DNA from: Gymnogyps californianus
Taxonomy: Eukaryota > Chordata > Aves > Accipitriformes > Cathartidae
Assembly: GCF_018139145.2 (NCBI RefSeq)
Contig: NC_059477.1
Span: forward strand, 32,591,502-32,655,501
DNA length: 64,000 bases
Direction: 5' to 3'
Part shown: positions 36,881 through 51,334 of the stretch, in pieces
Numbering within the stretch: position 1 is the stretch's first letter
How the letters are laid out: each line of letters begins with the position of its first letter
Notes under the pieces: generated by a model
Told to the model about the DNA's origin: nothing
Seen by the model: only the letters and a program-made list of their open reading frames with translations
The model's database searches: none
Translations under genes and position numbers: made by a program

Positions 36881-39800
36881 TCAGCCCTCTGTTCTGCTGA
36901 ATTTAGCTCAGAGGCTTGAGTGGAGGGATTTTTCTGTATTCCAGGTAAATGTCCTGGTTCTTTAGACTGTTGGCTCTTCTCATGTGCTCCTTTGTGGAGG
37001 TGTTGCACTTCTGTTGGCCTTTTCCAGATGTACAGGTGACCTAGATATGTCTGGTTCCAATTAAACTGTAGTTATGATTCTTGTCTGGAGGCACTAGGCG
37101 ACTTTCTTGATTCATTGCCTTTTATAAAGGTAGCTCACATGCAAATCTTTCCAGGATCAGGCCCTTGCATGTCAGTGTAGACTGTGTATGTACCACAAAT
37201 CTGTTGCATGATATTCTTTTTTTGCTCAAATACTAGCTAAATTCAATTGCAAGAGATGTAAGGAACATGGCTTGATTTATCTTTAATTGAATTGTTGTGA
37301 ATACGTGAACTCACTTAATGATAATTTTGTTTATATTGTTGAAACATATGAAAATGAACGTGCTTATCTGTAGGCGCCCTCAGAGTGGAACTTTCCACTT
37401 TCTGTTGTAGATTAGTCAATTTAACACTGGCTAGATAATTTTGAAAATCCAGAATGCACATGGACTCTTATATGGACCTCTCTTTAATAAGTGTGCTTAT
37501 CTGCAGCGTTTTCCAACTTGTGGATCATGGATATTAAGTTCCTTAGTAGTTGGTAAAGGTATTCGATAAAACAGGTTTATTGTCCATAGACTTTAATTTG
37601 CTCTAGCACTTGCCTTGAAAAATTTTATGGGGTCCACAAATTGGAAAAGATTGGAAAGCACTGATCTAATAGGAATTTCATCTGGCATACAATTAGTCAT
37701 CTACCCTCTACTCAACTACAGGCAAGACATTCTTTTAGATTAACATTTTTTTCTCTTTGTTAGCAGCATATGGAGGCATAGTGGGAGAATACATTTATGC
37801 CTGGTGCATTACATGTGAGACTGACTGGAGTTTATTACAAAACCCTACGTCATATTTTTTCTAAGTGCTCTTGAACTTGCTCTTCTTATTTGGAACATAA
37901 CCCGAGTTGTGCTTGTCAGAGCAAATCCAGTAAACACTACTGGTCTTTGTCAATATTTATGCAGGAGACCACCAAGAGCAAAGATAGTGAGGTAATGCAG
38001 AAGGTACTGATGTTGATTCAGTAGCTGTTGCTCTCCCATTTTTGTATCTTCTTTTCTAAAGTTGATGCCAGAAGCACTGCACAGGTGATCCTAGATGATG
38101 TCAGCTGGAATATTTCCAGCAAAAAATCAACATTCCACAAAGTTCTGTTAGGACCTTAGTTTGGATAGAAGGATAACCGTGAACTAGAACAAGTGCAGAA
38201 AGAGGCTGTGTATCTTATGAAGAAATAAAAGAGCTGGGCTCTAGCAAAACAAACAGCAGGAGAGACAATGAACCCTCCCTGTCCACACTGGAAAAGGTTA
38301 AACACCTGGGAGGAGAACTTTTTTAACTTAAAGATCAGTGTTGTGTTGACTTAAGAGCAAATGTGTATAAACTGGCCATGAGTCTGATTTAGGTCAGAGA
38401 GTATATGAAGAGTTCGGTAACAGCAGCAGAAAGTTTCTGGAACTGTTTCTCATAGGAGGAGCTGAGCTGTGGCACTTAACTAGTTTTCAGGTGGAGCTTC
38501 ATCCTTTTATGAAAGGAAATTTTATACTGTGGTTAGCTGCCAAAAGCAGTGAATGGACTTGACCTGAATGTCCCTTTGGAACCGTTTTCTTGATATGTAT
38601 CCCTATATTGTTCGTCAAGATGGTGTGGTTATAATGGTTATCATTCTGCCCTTACTTACCCGTATGAGTTTGATATTTATGGCTCAGAACTTATAAAGAA
38701 GATGATTTGCTACAAGCAGGTTCATAATTAATTCCAGCCCTACTATAGTGTTAGATGGATTTGGGATTTATTATTTTTAGCATGTATAAACAACTTCATT
38801 AATAAATATATTCAGTTCACTTGCTGCCAAAACCATGAGGGCTATAATCCTCCCATCAGTACCACTTGGTATAGGGTGTGCTGCCAGCCATGTGATGGGA
38901 ACATCATCCTGTGGTGCTCTGCACCAGTTTCAGCATCCAGTGCTAATGCTCCTCAGCGAGCTCTGACAAAAGCCAGAGAGCACAGGTTGTTATTTGAAAT
39001 TATGTTATAAATCTCATTTTATCTGAGGTAGGGCTGGGCTGCACGCAGTCTGCATATATGCTGTACCATATCCGTGTGTTTCTTCTCTGTTCTCAAACAG
39101 CTGTTCTCACCCTGTACTCACTAGCCTGCCAGATGTTACAAATCCAGGGAAAGTATGGAGTCACATTCTCCCTCCGTAGGACTTATTCATGACCAGCATG
39201 AGACCTGCTGTTTGGTCTAACACTTAACCTGGATTTTCCAGTAACTCATCAACTATGATGACAAAACATGAGGTTAAGAACTCATTGTTGCCAGCACGGC
39301 TGATGTTGGAGATATGATCTGATACCCTAACTCTCAAGTGAAGTGGCCTCAAGACCACATGTGTAATAATTACTGGCGCATGTATGATCTTTTATTTTAT
39401 GTATTGTTAGAAACAGGGACTACAAGAGATAATCACATTGAAAGTTTATCTTCTGTTTTAAGTATGTTTAACTCCTCCCCCCAGCTACTCAGTCACTGGA
39501 AAACTCTTAACTACTTAGTTGGTCTCCAGATTATCTACAGCAATGTGGAGAAGTGCCAGTCTGGGAGACATTGAGGACAGTTGGTTCACGTGTTTTAAGT
39601 GATATAATGTCCAATCTTAGTTATTCTGCACTCCTGTTCAGTGTGAATTCATCACTGCAGGAATGATTAGCAGTCAGCATGACTCCAACTAAGAAGTAAG
39701 TCAAAGGAATAATTGAAGATCCATTAATTTTATGATAATAACGAGGCTAGGTTTGTTAGGGCAGTCTTTTTCATGGATGGGATGAGATCAATTTATACAG

Positions 39801-42087
39801 TGCTGTATGGCAATGTATAATGACATGGAAAATCTCAGTTAGCTGAGACACTGTATCTGGTTTAAGCTGATCTCACAGGGCACATGCTCCAGACTCTGCT
39901 ATTTACTGTATTAAAAAATCATTCCTTTGACAAGGAAACTAACTTATCAAAGGATGTTGAACATTTTTCCAGGAACCCAAGCTAGCCCCTTGAAAGTGGG
40001 GTGGTCCTTGCAGGGTTGAGTAAAATAGCAATTGTTGGGTTATTGCCATGCTCACATCCTTAATGGTGTGCTTTAATTAAGCAAACTAGGCAGCACACTT
40101 ACTTCAGGAACACAGGAAGCATCAGTGTTTCTCAAGTGGAAAACAAGTTTAACTTGAAAGCTTTCAGGAAATATTGCTAGTAATATGGGTCAGGCCAGAC
40201 AATGTTGACAGACCTTCATATTGAAACCTCCTGGTCACACATTGCAAACTCTCACAGCATTGTCACGAGTCGCCCAACATCTGGTATTTTCAGAGCCTCA
40301 ACTTCTTATAAGAAAGTTGTTTAAGTCCATTTTAGACTTTGTGATCAAAGAGAAAAGTTTGAAAACACAATACATTAGATCTCAAAAGCAAATAAGACCC
40401 CATTTTTATGTATTTATTTATTTAAATCTCTTGATTGTTAAGCAAATCTTGTCATCTGTGGGACTGTGTGATACTTATCATTTCCATGCATCTTTGATTA
40501 GGAGGGTGAAAATACAAAGTTTTCCATGATGCCAGACCTGTGCAATAAAGAAAACCCAATACTCTCTTCTGGGTACTTGGGAAAATGTCTACAGTTAAGT
40601 AAGCATTAAGCAGAAATGCTTGGGAAGTCTCTGAAGGAACCAGCCCTGGAAACAAAAGCAATGTAGACAAATCCAAGCAGTACTGTGCCCAGGCTGTGCT
40701 GTTTTGAGGGTCAAGTTAGTATTTCCACACAGCACTGACTGTGCCATGCAGAGGTACCAATTCATCTGGAACTTGTTTGGGTATCTCAGATATAGTAATG
40801 CATTGCATAAGGTAGACATGTCTGCAGTCTTGCAAAGCACTGGTTGCTCTGTAAAGCAAGAGTGATTGTAAATACTGCTTATTATTCATTAAGATTCAAG
40901 AGCAATGAAAGTTTTTACAGTGCAAAGTGCATCATTAACCCTACTTTGGACCGTAGTGAATCTGCATCTTTTTACCCTGCACTCCTTCCTAGGCATCTTG
41001 CTTTATTTTCTCCCTGCTCCAAACCACATGAAACTCAAAACTTTTAATTCTCTGGGCTTTCAAATGAGACTTGAGAGAGTCAGGGAGAGACTCCAGACCA
41101 TATTGATGGGGAATAATTTGCTACAGGCATAGGCCAGCTGAAACCAAAGTAATTTTTTATGAAGAGCATAATAGAAAGATTCAAAGTCTAAACTGAAATG
41201 GAGTCTCTTCCAAAATCTGCTATTGTCCATGAATAGAAGTTTAAAAAACAAACTGTTTTGGAAGGAGGTCCAGATCTGATCATTGCGGTCTGTTGCTCAG
41301 TGTTGCTCAAAATTCTTGAAGGTCATCCTTTCAACTGCTATTGTGTATTTCAGTTGATTAAACAAGACAAAAAGATTAATCATCTCTTAGATTTCCTTTT
41401 TTTTCTTGATAGTTTATTATTGTATTTTAAAAGGCAGAAGTGTGGTTTAACTTAACCTAGATTCTCATCCAATAATATGTGTATAGATTAGATGGAGGAA
41501 ATGCTCCCTATCCACAGAATAATAGATTACTAGTTTAAATTACTTATCTTAAAAAGATCCTGATTCGGCTTTGCTGAGCATAGAATATTAGGTTTACTGT
41601 TTATTTTTAGTGGATTTCTGCCAGTTTTCTTCTCCCTGAATGTCTTTAGATTGTTTAAAACATTAAAAAATATTCACATCAAACATAGATCTACTTACAA
41701 GAAATCTGTGTTGGTTTCTTAGCAGAGATGTAAAATCTTGTTGTTGGGACATGACCTTCACTGTTATGGAATTTTTCTTTCTCTGTTGGCTTTATGGCTT
41801 TTTATTTTCTTTAAGCCCACAAGTGTGGCAATGTATTTTGTGCTAATGTTGCTTATTAAATCTTAATAAAGTGAGAAAAAGGAATCCGATGAGAAAGCTT
41901 TAGGTGTCTCTTCAGGTTATAGTAGATTGTTTCATTCTGTTTAATTGGCAGTAATGTTTGAAAACCCTGACCTCATCCTCGCAAAAATCTTGTTATTTAT
42001 ACTTTCTGAAAAAATGGTGATAGGCCTGGTTTTGATCAGCTGCATGGGTACAAATGAGAAAGTAATTGTGTCGATGATATTACTTTG

Positions 42088-42124
42088 GACTTGCACCACT
42101 GTAACTTGAACCAAATTTGGCCTT
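42088..42124. mobile_element. Short relic resembling the palindromic repeat family
   Basis: The run gacttgcaccactgtaacttgaaccaaatttggcc resembles the end of the amniote palindromic repeats that read '...caccggtgtaactgagatcagaatttggccc'. It is short and diverged, so the match is suggestive only. Confidence 0.3.
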
Positions 42125-43803
42125 TAAGAGTATTCATCAACACAAAATACAAGCTTGTATAGACTCTGTAGTTGCAAGCGTATTTTCATAAATAAAAGAT
42201 TAAGAAGTCAGGCACATGTGACAGATTTTTGGGACCAGGTCAGTGTAGTGTGTCTGGTGGCATTGGAGCACTTGCAATGTTTATTTGCCTTTTGATGAAA
42301 GGGATATTCAATATTATTTCTGCAAATCCCTTGCATAAAGCAGTGCACTCCCATGCTGAATTGAGTGCTCAGCATGAAATGCTGAGTTTATTGCAGGAAT
42401 CTTAGGTGACCCATACAGGGCCTTTTCTCTACTCTTAGGAGCGCCGTCTCTACAGGGAACGGGTAACTGACCCTGAGAAACTACAGCAACATACAGTGCC
42501 TGAGCAGTGGGCTCTGAGTGTTCTTCAGCTGTCACAGGTCAAAAATTGTTATTCAGTGCTAAAGAACAAAACAGCTCTTGACTGTAGGACACATAAAGGT
42601 TATAACAAAGATCTGAACTAATCCTTTGACTGTAAGGTGGTTGCTTAGAAGCTGCCTTTTCACCCTAAAATACTTTCTCTAACACCAGGGACTGTATTGA
42701 CCTGACCTCCACTGCCTTTATGATTAGTTTTTCTTTCTTTACAATAAATTAATAAGTTGGGGGTTTTATTATGAAAGAGTCCTTATTAATGGACAGTTCC
42801 CCAGCTTGCTGGGGTGGAGATGAGGGAACATGGTTTGAAGGGATTCTGTAACAAAAATGTTTGCAGAAAAGAAGAAATCTGAGATTGTAATGCCTCCAGA
42901 GCTGTAGACAGGAGTAAAGAATGAAAGGTTCTCACTTTGAATGCATTTATTCTCTAACACAACACATAACAAGCCAAAACATAAACACACTATCTCCTAG
43001 CTGACTTGTGACAGCTTATAATGAATGAACGTGCTGCAGATTGAAATGTCACATTAACGTGCTACAAAGTAAGGAATGAGTTTCATCAGTTTTATTCAAT
43101 ATATTTCTATCTATGTCTGAAGTACTGAACTATCCATTTTGCTTGGAAATACATTTGGAAGTAGGAGAAGTTGAAATGTGTACTTTTTATAGATATTAAT
43201 AAAATACTTTTTTTTCTTTTTCTCTCTTCATCCCAAAAATAATAAGTGGAAGATAGACTGGGTTCTGGCTTTGGAACTGGAAAGATCTAGGAAATATAAG
43301 TGTAGGAAGTCAACTGGCTATTCGAATGTAACATTTGGAAACTTTATGTACAGACAAAAAAGAAAGGGGGGCGAGAAAATCACATCAATAATATTTACGG
43401 AATTTTTGGTCCATTTCTCGATTAAGAGTACTTTATGAACTGCTAGATCTTCAGTCAGTGAAGCAACCCCTGATTTTAGGTCCCTCTGCTGCCATCTTTC
43501 TATATATGAAATTCCCATTACTTATGGGAAAATACGATGGGATCAGCTTACTGAGGAACATGCTTTATGAATTATGTTTCCTGACCTATCATTCTGTTAA
43601 TAACGAAATATGGTGATAACTTAAATACTCCCATTGCTCGACAACAGCTTATTTTGATGAGGAACATAGATGATGTTTTTTTTGTCTGTGTTACATATAC
43701 TTCTGTCTCAGAACTGTGGATTTTTATATTTTGCACTGTCTCTTATTTTTTTCATCCCTGTCTAACACTTTTTTTTTTCTCTGTCCTGTGTGGATACTTC
43801 TAG

Positions 43804-43926
43804 ATGTTTGACTGGATCAGCCACAACAAAGAATTGTTCCTGCAGAGTCACACAGAGATCGGCGTGAGCTACCAACATGCCCTTGACCTACAGACGCAGC
43901 ATAATCACTTTGCCATGAATTCCATG
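43804..43926 (+). CDS. KALRN: KALRN exon C: spectrin repeat 2, first helix
   Basis: This 123-bp exon encodes 41 codons, phase 0 at both ends, from MFDWISHNKELF to HNHFAMNSM. MFDWI begins helix A of spectrin repeat 2, SHTEIGVSYQ is the characteristic loop of kalirin/TRIO repeats, and ALDLQTQHNHF starts helix B. The acceptor is tgtggatacttctag|ATG and the donor TCCATG|gtgagt, a strong consensus. The first codon is ATG by coincidence of the splice position and is not a start. Exon B's last helix runs straight into it. Being a multiple of three it could be skipped without a frameshift, but skipping would remove part of one repeat. Confidence 0.97.
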
Positions 43927-44408
43927 GTGAGTTGAGGGCACGCTGTGAACAACAGGTCTGTGCCTGTGAGTGAGGAAAGGGCCGGCCCATGAGGCCACCT
44001 TCAGAGAGCACTATGGACCTGTGAGAAGTGAAGTAAGGAAGGTCAGGCTGGGCTGTGGCAGCAGCCCTCTTTCTGGAAAGCAGAACGTTGCTCTGTCCAC
44101 CCAGACACTGGTACATGATTATTTCCTTGACTTAAGAGCAGCACAGTCCTGTGGAGTTTATTTACATTTTGGAGAGCAAATACAATATTTTTTAGGTTTT
44201 TGACATTTCTTTGACTGGGAATTAATGAGAGCTGTAGGTGGCACCTTAATAATTTACGCTTTTGCCCCCCCACCCTGCTAAGGTACTTTTCAAAACCTTG
44301 AAAAAGAGACACTAATCAGGCTGTCAGTTGTGGCCACAGTGGGATTTTGGCTTTTTCAGTAGTTAATCGGTCAGTCTTTTTTAATGCAACTCAATTTACC
44401 TTAGGTTT

Positions 44409-44429
44409 AAAAAAAAAAAAAAAAAAAAA
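44409..44429. repeat. A21 homopolymer tract
   Basis: Twenty-one consecutive A residues preceded by ttaggttt. No polyadenylation signal or target duplication was found, so it is listed as simple sequence. Confidence 0.9.
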
Positions 44430-46372
44430 GCGTCATTATACATTTATAAGTGCTTTGCTCACTTTCTTGTTCTTTTCAGGCATAAGGTATTTGTTCTGGA
44501 AACTGCTCTGCTTTCAGCACAGAAATGAGGACAGAATGTATTGATGTTTTGATTGTTGCACTGGGTTAGAAAAATGCATGCGTACCCCCTGCTGCAATTA
44601 CACAATGCAGAGATGAGCCCTCTCCAAATGCTCTCTGTCAACTACACAAAAGCTTGCCCTGAGTAAACCAACTCCTACAGGTGTACCTCTTCATGCTGTG
44701 CGCGGTCAGACTACAGTTGCATTGGGACTGAGACCTCAAAGGTGGCAGTTGAAGTTTAAGTTTGTGGTGTAAGTCACTAGAGAGCCATACCCTACTATGC
44801 CGCCAAAGGGCGAGGTACTTGAGGGCAGCCGTCTGAAATGTGAAAAAGAGGTCCTGACTACCTGAGGTCATTAAAGACCACACACCGGTTTCATAAGATT
44901 ACAGATGTTAACCCTGGTATTCTGGCCAAATTCCAGATCAGGTAATTAACTTCTCTGACCTAAATTCCACCCGCCATTTCCACCAATCTAGGTATTCCTC
45001 ACTAAAGCACTGTGCCTCACTAGGGCATTGCGTAACAGTGGAAGATGAGAAATGTTTATAATGTCTATTAATGTATTTATTGTGATTATAATTGAAAGGA
45101 GCACTGAAAAACAGGCTCTAGGCACCTAATTGTTAAGCTTGCCATCACAATGCTATCTAGCAAAATACAGGATAGCATGGACTCCGTATAACAGTGCTGC
45201 TCACAGAATCCTAATGAATAAATGCGTCCTGGAGGTTAGTGCATTAAAAGTTATTTGGCTTATGAAAGATGCAAAGTCGGTCATAATTCTTCAGAAAACA
45301 ACATTAGAAGAGTCAAGCTGGAGGACCTCCCTTTATCCTTTTTGTGGTACTGTCTGGTATGTTTTCTTAAAAGAGCTGGGAGCTAAACTTGGAAAGAGAT
45401 AATTGTTGTTAATAGAAAATTAACGAGTGACAGGGAGGGTCCACCTAATGGAAGAAAAATTATTTTCCTCCATTCTTCTTCCATCTGTCCCCAAGTGAGC
45501 TTTCGGGAATGAGGAATGCAAGGAAGTGAGACATTTGCAAAGATCTTGGGGAAACTTCTGGGGGCAGAGGCCTCTCAGTGGCTGCGCTGTGGCTCGCAGC
45601 TGTGCCATCTCACCACCTCAGTGCTGCCAAACTCCTGTCTAACAGAGCTGCCCAGGAGAGAGACCTTTTCGGCTGAGGGGAAAGAGTGCGACAGATGATG
45701 CAGCTCCCATTTTGTGCTGTCTCCAGGATAACTCACACTCATGTATAGTGATATGGAAGCCCATACAGTCAGCATGAATCAATCTACAAAGAAGATTGCC
45801 TCCTCTATCTCTTTAGCATAGACGATCTATGTGGAAGGGCATTCATACCGGGCACCTTTAACTTTCAACCTGTAAGTACAGTGAGAGATGGCACTCAATT
45901 CTGCTCTAATTAATTGGACTGAAATATATGACTCTGTGGAGGAACCCCACAATGTAACAAATATGCCAAACAATATATATGTTCTCAGATAATCCTCCTT
46001 ATAGGAATATAACTCAAAGAGAGCAGTACACTTGTATGTCATCTTTCATATGCTACTTTTCTTCTATCTTTAGTTGAATTTTAGACCTAGAATCCCCTTT
46101 GAGGATGGTGTGGTGTCTTCCTTTGGGTTTTGGATCAACATCGATTCATACAGACTAACAGGCACAGTTCATTCAACTAAGATTTCTATTTTAAAAAATT
46201 CTTGTGATATACTCTCTCAGTAGGAACTTTTAAAAAAAATTCTTCAACAGATTTCAGTTGTCGAACAGGGGTTGCATAAGGAGTTGTGGTATTGTTATTG
46301 ACAGTATGGCAAAGCCAGGATAAAAAAGACTATAGAAATATTTCAGGATACAGATGCAACTCAGGACTACAC

Positions 46373-46395
46373 TTTTTTTTTTTTTTTTTTTTTTT
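46373..46395. repeat. T23 homopolymer tract
   Basis: Twenty-three consecutive T residues. Together with a 117-codon minus-strand frame that reads lysines through this tract, it might suggest a retroposed copy, but the frame resembles no known protein and no AATAAA precedes the A run on the minus strand. Confidence 0.9.
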
Positions 46396-48747
46396 AAATC
46401 TAAATGAGGCCTCCATGGTATTTATCAGAAATATCAGAGTTTTACTCAGTGCTTGAAATTCCTCATGATCAAATAGGTTTCTCAAGACTTTCCATATTGC
46501 TGAAAGGCCTGTATTTGGGTTACATGTCTGCACAATGACCTTTCTAGAGGGGATTTCAATGCCAGGGTTGCACAGGTTGGCAAATGAGGTGAGTTTTACA
46601 GTCTGGTGAGGTTGGCTTGTGGAATTAAACAGGGCAGCTGTCTTGCAGAGGGCTGGGCTTCCTATTTTTGGAACAGTAGACATGGGGGTATATCAAACTG
46701 AAAGGACATTTGGAAAATAGTGGGAAAAGGGTAATAACCTTAAGCTGCAGGCTACTTGAATGAACCTGGAGCTGCTGTTCTTATGTCAGTATAGTGCTAC
46801 TGTCAGCAGTGTTGCTCTTTTTTTAGATGGAGCAGACTACTAGAAAAATATGGAGTGACTCCTGGTGTCCCCAAAAGTCAGTATTGTGAATATGAGGGTG
46901 TTAGCATGCAGGAGACATCAGCTTGCTGCATAAGGATGTTGGGCTGCATACTAGTCACTCCATTTGTGGTAAAGCATGCAGGAAGAGCAAGAGGAGATTG
47001 AAACTAAAATGACCCTTTCCTGGCCACAGCCCGGCTTTTGTGGCAGATGGTAGTTTTGTCTCTTGGCATGCACAAGAACTCTATGCAAGCCTACGTAAAG
47101 ACACTCTGTAGTAAGGATGAAGCCCCTGCATTTGTTCAAGGGAAGAGTCAGTGATGGTCAGCAATGGACTCAGGACGCATCGACTTACTTGAACGAAGCA
47201 AAAACAGAGAAAGTTGGGTGATGACTCTGAACATAGTGGTACGGCATTACATACCCCAAGCCTACACAGCTATCTGAGCCATACTTTGGTTGTTGGAGAA
47301 GTGGGGCTAGAAATATGGATCAGGTCTGTTTCATATGTAACAACACTTTAGTTAAGAAGAGTCTTGCTGATAACAGAGAAACTAGTGGGAAAGAATCACC
47401 ACAGCTAACTGTAGCTTCTTGAGGCAAGATATACAAAGTCTGTATGTTTTGCCAGGTTTTCTGATGTACGGTCTGATTATGTGGTTTTGGTGATTTTTTT
47501 TTCCCCAATATAGTTTTCTCTAAGAAAATTATAGTCAGTGATGTTAGAAATCCATAATCATTCGATTGCGACTGCACAACTGCCTTTGTTCAACTGTCTT
47601 ATTTTTATGGCAACATCTTAGTTCAGTTGTTCATGCTACCATTTGATTCCTGTTGGAGACTGTTGGAAAATGACTAGTGCGTATTATTTGATAATATTTA
47701 TATTGCAGTAAGAGTAGGAGGTTTAGGTCACTGTTCAAGGTGCTATACCTGTTCAAAGGAAGAAATGGTCTTTGCCTTGCAGTCTGTTGCCAAAGGCTCT
47801 GCTCCTATAATGTTTATATACATAAATTACTTTTGCACATCAAGAATATTCTTGCATTAAGTTACCCACTGATAAATATTTGTGAAGTTAAGGATTAGGA
47901 TTAAGTAACGTAATGCAGAAGGTGTTAGAGAGAAAACTATAGCTCTGGTGAATTTACTATTGGGTATGTACTTGTTTGTGTTTATAACCCGGTATTCCTC
48001 AATCTCTTCATGTAATACCCTTGGCTCCAAAAAGAAAATGACAGGAATCCTTTCCTATTTCTTTACCAGAGAATGGGGAGCTTATTACCCTCAGATCTGT
48101 TTGCAGTCCCAGGTAGAGTATTGTGACCCACCCGAGTCTGAAAACTTAAGATTCTGGTGAGTTTTAATAAATTAAAACATTCATATCATTCATATCAGAT
48201 TCATATCTGATGAGCCTTCAAGCTCTCTCATGCTAATTACAAAACTCAAATATTTACCTACCATGCTTCAGGCTCAAGACATGGAGATTGGTTCAAGAAG
48301 AATGACTTTTCAAACCCAGTTAAATGGTGCTGCATTTTTTTTATATAAATATTTTGGTTTCTGAGTCTCAAGGGTGAACTAGATCACACTGTAAACTTTT
48401 TCTCTGGGAATTTGCTTTATAATTGTGATTTTGCTAGAAATTTGCTTTATAGTTTAGCTAGATCTTCTTTTATGCAATAAATTAGTCCCAGCAACTGTTG
48501 GATTGAGAATAGTTCAGCTATCACGAATCTGAGTAACAAAATAATGAAAACTTGAAGCACTCTTATTGGTTGTGGGACTTGGGGTTGTTTATGGCTTTTG
48601 GGGTTTGTTTTGTTTTGTCAATACATTAAAATCAGTATTGAGAGAAGATATGGAGGAGGACAATGTAGCTGAGGATGGCTGTATGTTTTGCAGCAAAAAA
48701 CCCTATGAACTTCAGTGGAAGTTGGATCAGATCTTGGATCTCTAAGG

Positions 48748-48777
48748 TGTTTTGTTTTGTTTTGTTTTTCTTTCTTT
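48748..48777. repeat. (TTTTG)n repeat
   Basis: Three to four tandem ttttg units followed by a T- and C-rich run. A shorter similar run lies at about 48600-48618. Simple sequence. Confidence 0.8.
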
Positions 48778-50104
48778 ACACTATGCCTAGTGTCCTTTAA
48801 GCCTGGCATAACTAATAATAGTTAAAATATTCTCTTCAGTTCCTCTAGAAAATACGTTCTCCAAATGTTTATTGGGTCATGCCTTTTGTCGCATGCTCTT
48901 CCTATACATCTCTATAGGCATGCTGTGACCAAAGCTCCTTCTTGGAAAAACAATTTGTTACTCTGTTTTTTACAATAATAATTCTTCCTTTTAAATGAAC
49001 AATGTGGGATGTGGAGAAGTCATGTATTTGAGGTCATAAACTGTACTGTGGTATTTTTTTTCTGTGATTCAAGGCAGTGCTTGTTTTCACTTCAGTTTCA
49101 AAATAAATTATGTTAGTCTTTATCACAGCTGTATAATGTTTATACTGAAGCAATAATACTTTTCACAAAGATGAATATTTAGCTCCAACATTTTGTGAGT
49201 AATCTCAATAGTAAATTCACTAGAGAAAAAAACCAGTGTTTCAATATAACACAAAGCATACTGGTTGTAGCGCTGCACTTGGATACATGGTATACATGCC
49301 ATTTGTTCCCACTGAAGTTATTTGTATTTCCTTTGCTGGGACTTTTTTATCCATTAACCACCTTAAAGAAAGAGTTATAATTTTCTGTGGGACATGCATA
49401 AAAATGGCAGTGTTCAGTGCTGGCATTGCTGCCTATCCTGCTGTCAGGGAGTTAGCTGTCTGACACTAGATGGAGATGCATGTTGTCCTAAGGAAGACGC
49501 AACATATTTCGAACACGTTACAATTACCATGTAAAGGCTAATGATGTCTGTTGAAAATTCTCAACATTTATCTTAAATGAACGGTATTTTTCTGTATGTA
49601 GGCTGAGCTAAAATGCCATCCAATATTATTCTGCAACAGGCTACACATAATTGGCCTTGTTATAGAAACTTAAAGGTCTTAAAGATATCTCATGAGTTTA
49701 TTTTGTAACTGAAACATTCTGCTTTGGATTTATGTGTTAGGTTAATTTCACAGATGGTTTCTAAACTCACAGTAACACAGTGCAAGCTGTTTTTTTTTTA
49801 TTTATTTTGTTTTAAAGAAGAACTCTTCAACAACCAAATTTCACCTTCAATTAATCTGCAAAACCCTGCTCTTGGAGCCCACCTTTGCTGCTTGCCATCA
49901 CAATATCTCAACTAGTTCTCTAGGAAATGAGATGAACACAGCCAAGTTCCTTGCAGATTTAATGCTTCTCACTGCTCATTTTTCTTCTGTGAGTGTAAGG
50001 TATTCTTTTTATACATGTATTAGAAGAAAGTATTGTTCCAGCTAGGGCTGGAGGGTTTAATTAAGAGGGAAGGTCTCCCAGCATGGCCACTAGATGATCA
50101 GGGC

Positions 50105-50162
50105 TGAATTAGTGTATTTCCCTGCGGGAGATCATTCCACAATTGAAACTCCACTACTGTCA
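50105..50162 (-). mobile_element. CR1-superfamily LINE relic (antisense)
   Basis: On the minus strand the segment reads caattgtggaatgatctccc followed by gcagggaaat, similar to the CR1 3' region word order 'cattggaataggctgcccagggaagt'. It is heavily diverged. The neighbouring exon-like stretch at 50217-50324 may belong to the same old element. Confidence 0.35.
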
Positions 50163-51334
50163 GTGCTTATTGCTGAGACTGAGGGCTGTTATCCTACCTA
50201 GTGTTAGGGACCTTAGCAGTGCTGCTTACACTGGAAGGAACAGCTATGTTATAGACAGTGAAGACCAGAATCAAGGCCTTGTTGACGTGACAGAAACGGA
50301 CAAAGAACTGGTGGACAAAAAAGGGTATGTGCACTTGCAAGGCATTGCACAAGGCTTTCCTAAACTGTAAAAGAAACTCTTGCATATCATGATGCTGATG
50401 TACATGTGGGAAATTTTTCTTTTGTTTGCCAGTCAAGTGATTTTTAGAAGGCAAAAATCCCCTTTTTTGACTAAAGTTTCAAAGTTGAAATAAAGTCAAT
50501 GAAAAATTAACTCTAACACGGGGACTGCTTTTGGAAAGTCTGCAAATACATGTAAAATAAAGGTTTTTCAATGATAAAGGATAGGTATTAGCCAAAACTT
50601 GGGTGTATCCTAGTGTCACTACAACAGAATGTCAACTGAAGGGCTTTTACCCTTACTTCTAGACATTAATATATTGTTTTCTCCTTGTTTGACCTATTGT
50701 AGTCCTATTTAGCCATAAAGCAGTGATCCCTTGCAGTCCTCTTTGGGGACACCTCTCAGTTTTGAAAAAATGATGAGGCCTCAGGTTATATTTAAAGTGA
50801 GACTCTCTATGAACCTGCCGGTAGTGGATTTTCCAGCCTAAAGGAAAAATAAAGTCACAGACATTAGTTGCTCTGTTTAATTTATTTCCTATTAGGATAA
50901 AAAGGTCTGTATAATAGTGACATAGAAAAATCTCAATTCATTCAGTTTTTAGAGGTGAACAAACCAGAGGGAAAGGAAGGTTTAACTGTGTGAAATGTCA
51001 ACAGTTAAATTTTGGCAGCATAGATTTTTGTTCCATTTTACTCAGAACATTACACATTGGCAGATAAAGATGAAAAAAAGTGGCTTACAATTTTATTCTA
51101 CTTCAAGGTAGAAAAGAAGTGGATTGTGGTCAATTAAATGTTTTTCTCCTGAAACTAAATTCTGGAGTGCCTTAAAGCCATATTGCATCTTACCTCAATC
51201 CACAACAGCGATCTCATCTTTCCCAGTTTTTCCCAGAGATCCCATCCTTCCCAATAATAGTGGGTGAAGGTCCTGAGATTGTAAAATGTGTTACGTCTGG
51301 TAGGATGTGCTATCCTGAGTTCCAGATCTTTAGC

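Larger units (their letters stand above)
21891..43803 (+). other. KALRN: KALRN intron B-C (21,913 bp)
   Basis: This is the largest complete intron in the window, starting gtaggg and ending tgtggatacttctag. It holds a TTA repeat with a palindrome near 23870, a TA repeat at 25680, the candidate terminal exon at 32624-32758, two unidentified GC-rich blocks (34224-34975 and 36387-36880), a palindromic repeat copy at 35947-36008 and an old repeat fragment at 42088. The rest is AT-rich DNA in which I see no gene. Many open frames of 60-136 codons occur on both strands but none resembles a protein family. Confidence 0.93.

Noticed and set aside
46330..46683. 117-codon minus-strand frame ending in a lysine run, possible retroposed gene
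   Set aside because: The lysines come from the T23 tract; there is no recognisable protein, no AATAAA and no target duplication.
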